Origin: DASUNQ01 sp044866775
GTDB taxonomy: Bacteria > Acidobacteriota > Thermoanaerobaculia > Multivoradales > UBA5704
DNA: 64,000 nucleotides
Assembly (NCBI GenBank): GCA_044866775.1
Contig: JBIOUG010000145.1
Location: 1-64,000, forward strand
Direction: 5' to 3'
The position numbers and the translations under genes were made by a program. Below, one piece after another: positions 62,217 through 64,000 of the stretch (position 1 is its first letter; the number at the start of each line of letters is the position of its first letter). The notes under the pieces were generated by a model. The model was given only the letters and a program-made list of their open reading frames with translations, was not told where the DNA came from and made no database searches.

Positions 62217-62603
62217 CTACGCCTTGACTTCCACCGCGGCGGAGTCAGTGGGCATCTTCGGCTGTTCCTCCTTCTTCCGGCGCCGGCGCCGCTTCCGCGG
62301 CGTGATGCCGAACTCCAGGAGCAACTCGCTGTCGGGTCCGAGGTGGGCCTGAAGGCCGGGAGCCAGGCGGTTGCGGAGCTTGTTGACCCGCACATCCGAC
62401 TGGCCGCGCAGCTTGGTGGTGTCCCGCAGGCGGGCCGTGATGCTCTCTTGCTGCTGGTCGAGAGAGATGAGCGTGGCGAGCTCGGTCTCGAAGGCCGCGA
62501 AGTCGGCCTGCAGGTGCGGCACGTCGGCGAGGATCGGCTTCATGCGGTCACGCAGCAAGATCCAGCCTTTGAGACGTTCGGCGAGGGAGTTGGGGAAGGG
62601 CAT
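62217..62603 (-). CDS. Hypothetical coiled-coil protein with basic tail
   Basis: Protein of 128 residues. A helical segment (about 20-85: DRMKPILADVPHLQADFAAF and TELATLISLDQQQESITARL) is followed by a distinct LRNRLAPGLQAHLGPDSELL region, then LLEFGITPRKRRRRRKKEEQ, a strongly basic stretch suggesting nucleic-acid binding. AAAGGAGA lies 7 bases before ATG 62603. Similar short helical proteins with an EFG..PRK basic tail seem recurrent in Acidobacteriota; this is from memory and unverified. The array lies directly upstream. Confidence 0.6.
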   Translation of the reverse strand: MPFPNSLAERLKGWILLRDRMKPILADVPHLQADFAAFETELATLISLDQQQESITARLRDTTKLRGQSDVRVNKLRNRLAPGLQAHLGPDSELLLEFGITPRKRRRRRKKEEQPKMPTDSAAVEVKA

Positions 62604-62710
62604 GGGGCGTTCTCCTTTCAAGAGAAGGGTTGAAGGGATCGAGCGTCGCCGCGTGGACCGCGACGGCTCGGGGACGACGACGGGTTGGCGACGGCGGGAA
62701 CCGCTGGCGA

Positions 62711-62957
62711 ACCGCAGTTGGGCGGCAACTACGGTAGTTGGCCGCCGACTACGGTAGTTGGCCGCCGACTGTGACAGTTGGCGCCCGACTACGATAGTTG
62801 GCCGCCAACTACGATAGTTGCCCGCCGACTGTGACAGTTGGCCGCCAACTACGATAGTTGGGCGCCAACTACGGTAGTTGGCCGCCGACTGTGGTAGTTG
62901 GGCGCCAACTGCGATAGTTGGACGCCCACTGCCGTAGTCGAGCGCCGACTGTGCCAG
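62711..62957. repeat. Tandem array of 20-bp dyad repeats
   Basis: About twelve tandem units of exactly 20 bp follow the pattern GCCGCCNACTNNGNTAGTTG. Eleven are full (62721-62940), flanked by partial copies. The core is a dyad: ACTAC-G-GTAGT in some units, ACTGT-G-ACAGT in others, so both halves change together. The unit at 62861-62880 plus flanking bases has perfect 9-bp arms. The array fills the gap between the minus-strand coiled-coil gene and the PCD-like gene. It could be a multi-site operator, an iteron-like region or a structured leader. Confidence 0.9.
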
Positions 62958-62971
62958 GGTGGCCGGCTCTC

Positions 62972-63301
62972 TCACGTCCTGAACTCCAGCGCCGAGGCCA
63001 CCTCGAAGTCCTTCGCGGTGAGACCGCCGGCCGCGGGGGTCGAGAGCGAGACCGCGACGCAGCCGGGCGTGACGGTGATCGTGGCTTCGTGCTCGTGGTG
63101 CTCGACGACGGCGGCCAGGGCGCCGGCGAAGGCGGCGCCGGCGAAGAGGCTCGGGACCGTCCAGGTGCGCAGGAGCTCGTCGCCGGTGGGCGCGAGCTGC
63201 CACGTCGGGACGTCGCGCAGCATCATCTGGATGCGCTCGGCCTTGAGCTGCTCGGTGATGGGGGCGGCCGGTGCCGCGGCGGGGGGGCGGGGCTCGTTCA
63301 T
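62972..63301 (-). CDS. Pterin-4a-carbinolamine dehydratase-like protein
   Basis: Protein of 109 residues resembling PCD/PhhB: MMLRDVPTWQLAPTGDELLRTW, FAGALAAVVEHHEHEATITV, and VSLSTPAAGGLTAKDFEVAS match the usual three blocks. The catalytic HHP motif is altered (EHHEHEAT instead of E...HHPD) and the second His/Trp position reads Ser, so activity is doubtful. GGGAGGT lies five bases before ATG 63301. It is divergent from the Xre regulator. Confidence 0.55.
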   Translation of the reverse strand: MNEPRPPAAAPAAPITEQLKAERIQMMLRDVPTWQLAPTGDELLRTWTVPSLFAGAAFAGALAAVVEHHEHEATITVTPGCVAVSLSTPAAGGLTAKDFEVASALEFRT

Positions 63302-63518
63302 GGGATACCTCCCTTCATGGGGACCGTCCCCGGGCGGGGCGTCCAGGGCGGATGGGGCCGAACGGCGGAGGGGCCGCTGGTGTGATCCCTTCGGTCTCGT
63401 GGTATAGTCTGTGGTTAGCGGCGCCATGCCGCGCATTATCCACGAGCATCCTGTCTATGTCAACAGGTGCCGCCAACAATCCATCGGCAACGCTCGTGAC
63501 CTGGTGTATGATCACGCC

Positions 63519-63923
63519 ATGAAAGCCATCCCAGAAGCCAGGGAGCAGGTCGAGAAGGTCTCGCAGGCGGTCCAACGCCACATCCGCGAGCAGGGGCTCA
63601 CCTACCGTGACGTCGAGGACCGGCTGGAGATGGGGCGGGACTACCTGTCGCAGCTCCTCCGCGGCTCGGTGGACCTCAAGCTCAAGCACCTCATGGGCAT
63701 CCTGGCGGAGACCGACCTGCCGCCGGAGCGCTTCTTCGCCAGGGTCTACGGCCTCCTGACGCCGGAGCAGGGCGCCCGGCTCGAGTTCGAGAAGGACATG
63801 GCGACGGTCGAGCGGACGGTCGTCCGCGACCTCATCTGGACGTTCCGGAAGAAGGGCCTCCTGAGCGAGGACGAGACGGCGGTCTTCCTCGGCAAGCTCG
63901 ACCACGAGCAGTCGCGGCGCTAG
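63519..63923 (+). CDS. Xre-family HTH transcriptional regulator
   Basis: Protein of 134 residues. The HTH domain is AVQRHIREQGLTYRDVEDRL and MGRDYLSQLLRGSVDLKLKH at about 18-60. The C-terminal half is helical (LLTPEQGARLEFEKDMATVE, FRKKGLLSEDETAVFLGKL). TATGAT ends 6 bases before ATG 63519 and no ribosome site is present. It is divergent from the PCD-like gene and the array, so it is the most obvious candidate to bind the dyads. A hairpin GCCCGCC/GGCGGGC follows after the stop. Confidence 0.85.
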   Translation: MKAIPEAREQVEKVSQAVQRHIREQGLTYRDVEDRLEMGRDYLSQLLRGSVDLKLKHLMGILAETDLPPERFFARVYGLLTPEQGARLEFEKDMATVERTVVRDLIWTFRKKGLLSEDETAVFLGKLDHEQSRR

Positions 63924-64000
63924 CGGCCCGCCTGGGAGGAAGTCTCTGCTCGGCGGGCGCTAGTGGCCGCCGGCCTGGCCGGCGCCGAGGAGCTTGAGCT

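Noticed and set aside
62604..62971. Reading the dyad array as protein repeats (20-residue period in the minus-strand frame)
   Set aside because: A 20-bp unit gives a 60-bp frame period automatically. The downstream gene has a strong ribosome site at 62603, and variation follows DNA symmetry, not codon positions.

Overview
This window is a very GC-rich bacterial chromosome segment. It carries an uninterrupted division and cell-wall (dcw) cluster, lipoproteins with typical lipoboxes, TonB-type and SurA-type envelope genes, mraZ control, and a trmFO-xerC-hslV-hslU block. Together with the many secreted repeat proteins this points to a Gram-negative, deep-branching organism, most likely an Acidobacteriota (Thermoanaerobaculia-like) genome. 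That placement is an inference from gene content. MurE has the DNPR motif and dapF is present, so the peptidoglycan should contain meso-diaminopimelate.

Layout. 1-15968 (minus strand) is the dcw operon mraZ-rsmH-ftsL-ftsI-murE-murF-mraY-murD-ftsW-murG-murC-ftsQ-ftsA-ftsZ. It is packed with 4-23 bp overlaps and driven from one promoter covered by four TGG boxes spaced exactly 10 bp, a MraZ operator. ftsZ runs off the left edge. 16027-22748 (minus) holds a broken vWA gene, two periplasmic PpiC-type chaperones and mfd. 22900-31054 is an accessory stretch: a mazEF module with its operator, a ricin-type lectin, DinB proteins, a methyltransferase, lipoproteins, a 5'-nucleotidase, a nucleotidyltransferase and a broken gene. 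31164-39061 (plus) is a housekeeping block (trmFO, xerC, a PH-like membrane protein, hslV, hslU, an FnIII lipoprotein, dapF, a GT2 glycosyltransferase). 39090-46252 holds an orphan RHH antitoxin, an M14 peptidase, a two-gene transmembrane TIR operon, an SLC13 transporter and a DUF72 protein. 46545-56101 carries a DEAD-box helicase, a PIN toxin remnant, two secreted beta-repeat proteins sharing a 114-residue C-terminal domain, a GT14 enzyme and a large secreted protein. 56108-63923 is a mosaic of small conserved single-domain genes and decayed genes (GyrI-like, DHFR-like, DUF5946-like). It ends with a locus built around a 20-bp tandem array of dyad repeats.

The strongest candidates for undescribed biology are three. 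The first is the membrane TIR receptor-like protein translationally coupled to a secreted Cys-rich PEGA-like partner (41521-43369). The second is the covarying dyad array at 62711-62957 with its neighbouring small genes. The third is the shared C-terminal domain of the two adjacent secreted proteins at 48.6-52.4 kb. I also see a small family of intergenic repeats just 3' of genes, and several genes with a -10-like box only 6-11 bp before the start codon, suggesting leaderless transcripts. No tRNA, rRNA, CRISPR array, transposase or prophage was recognised.
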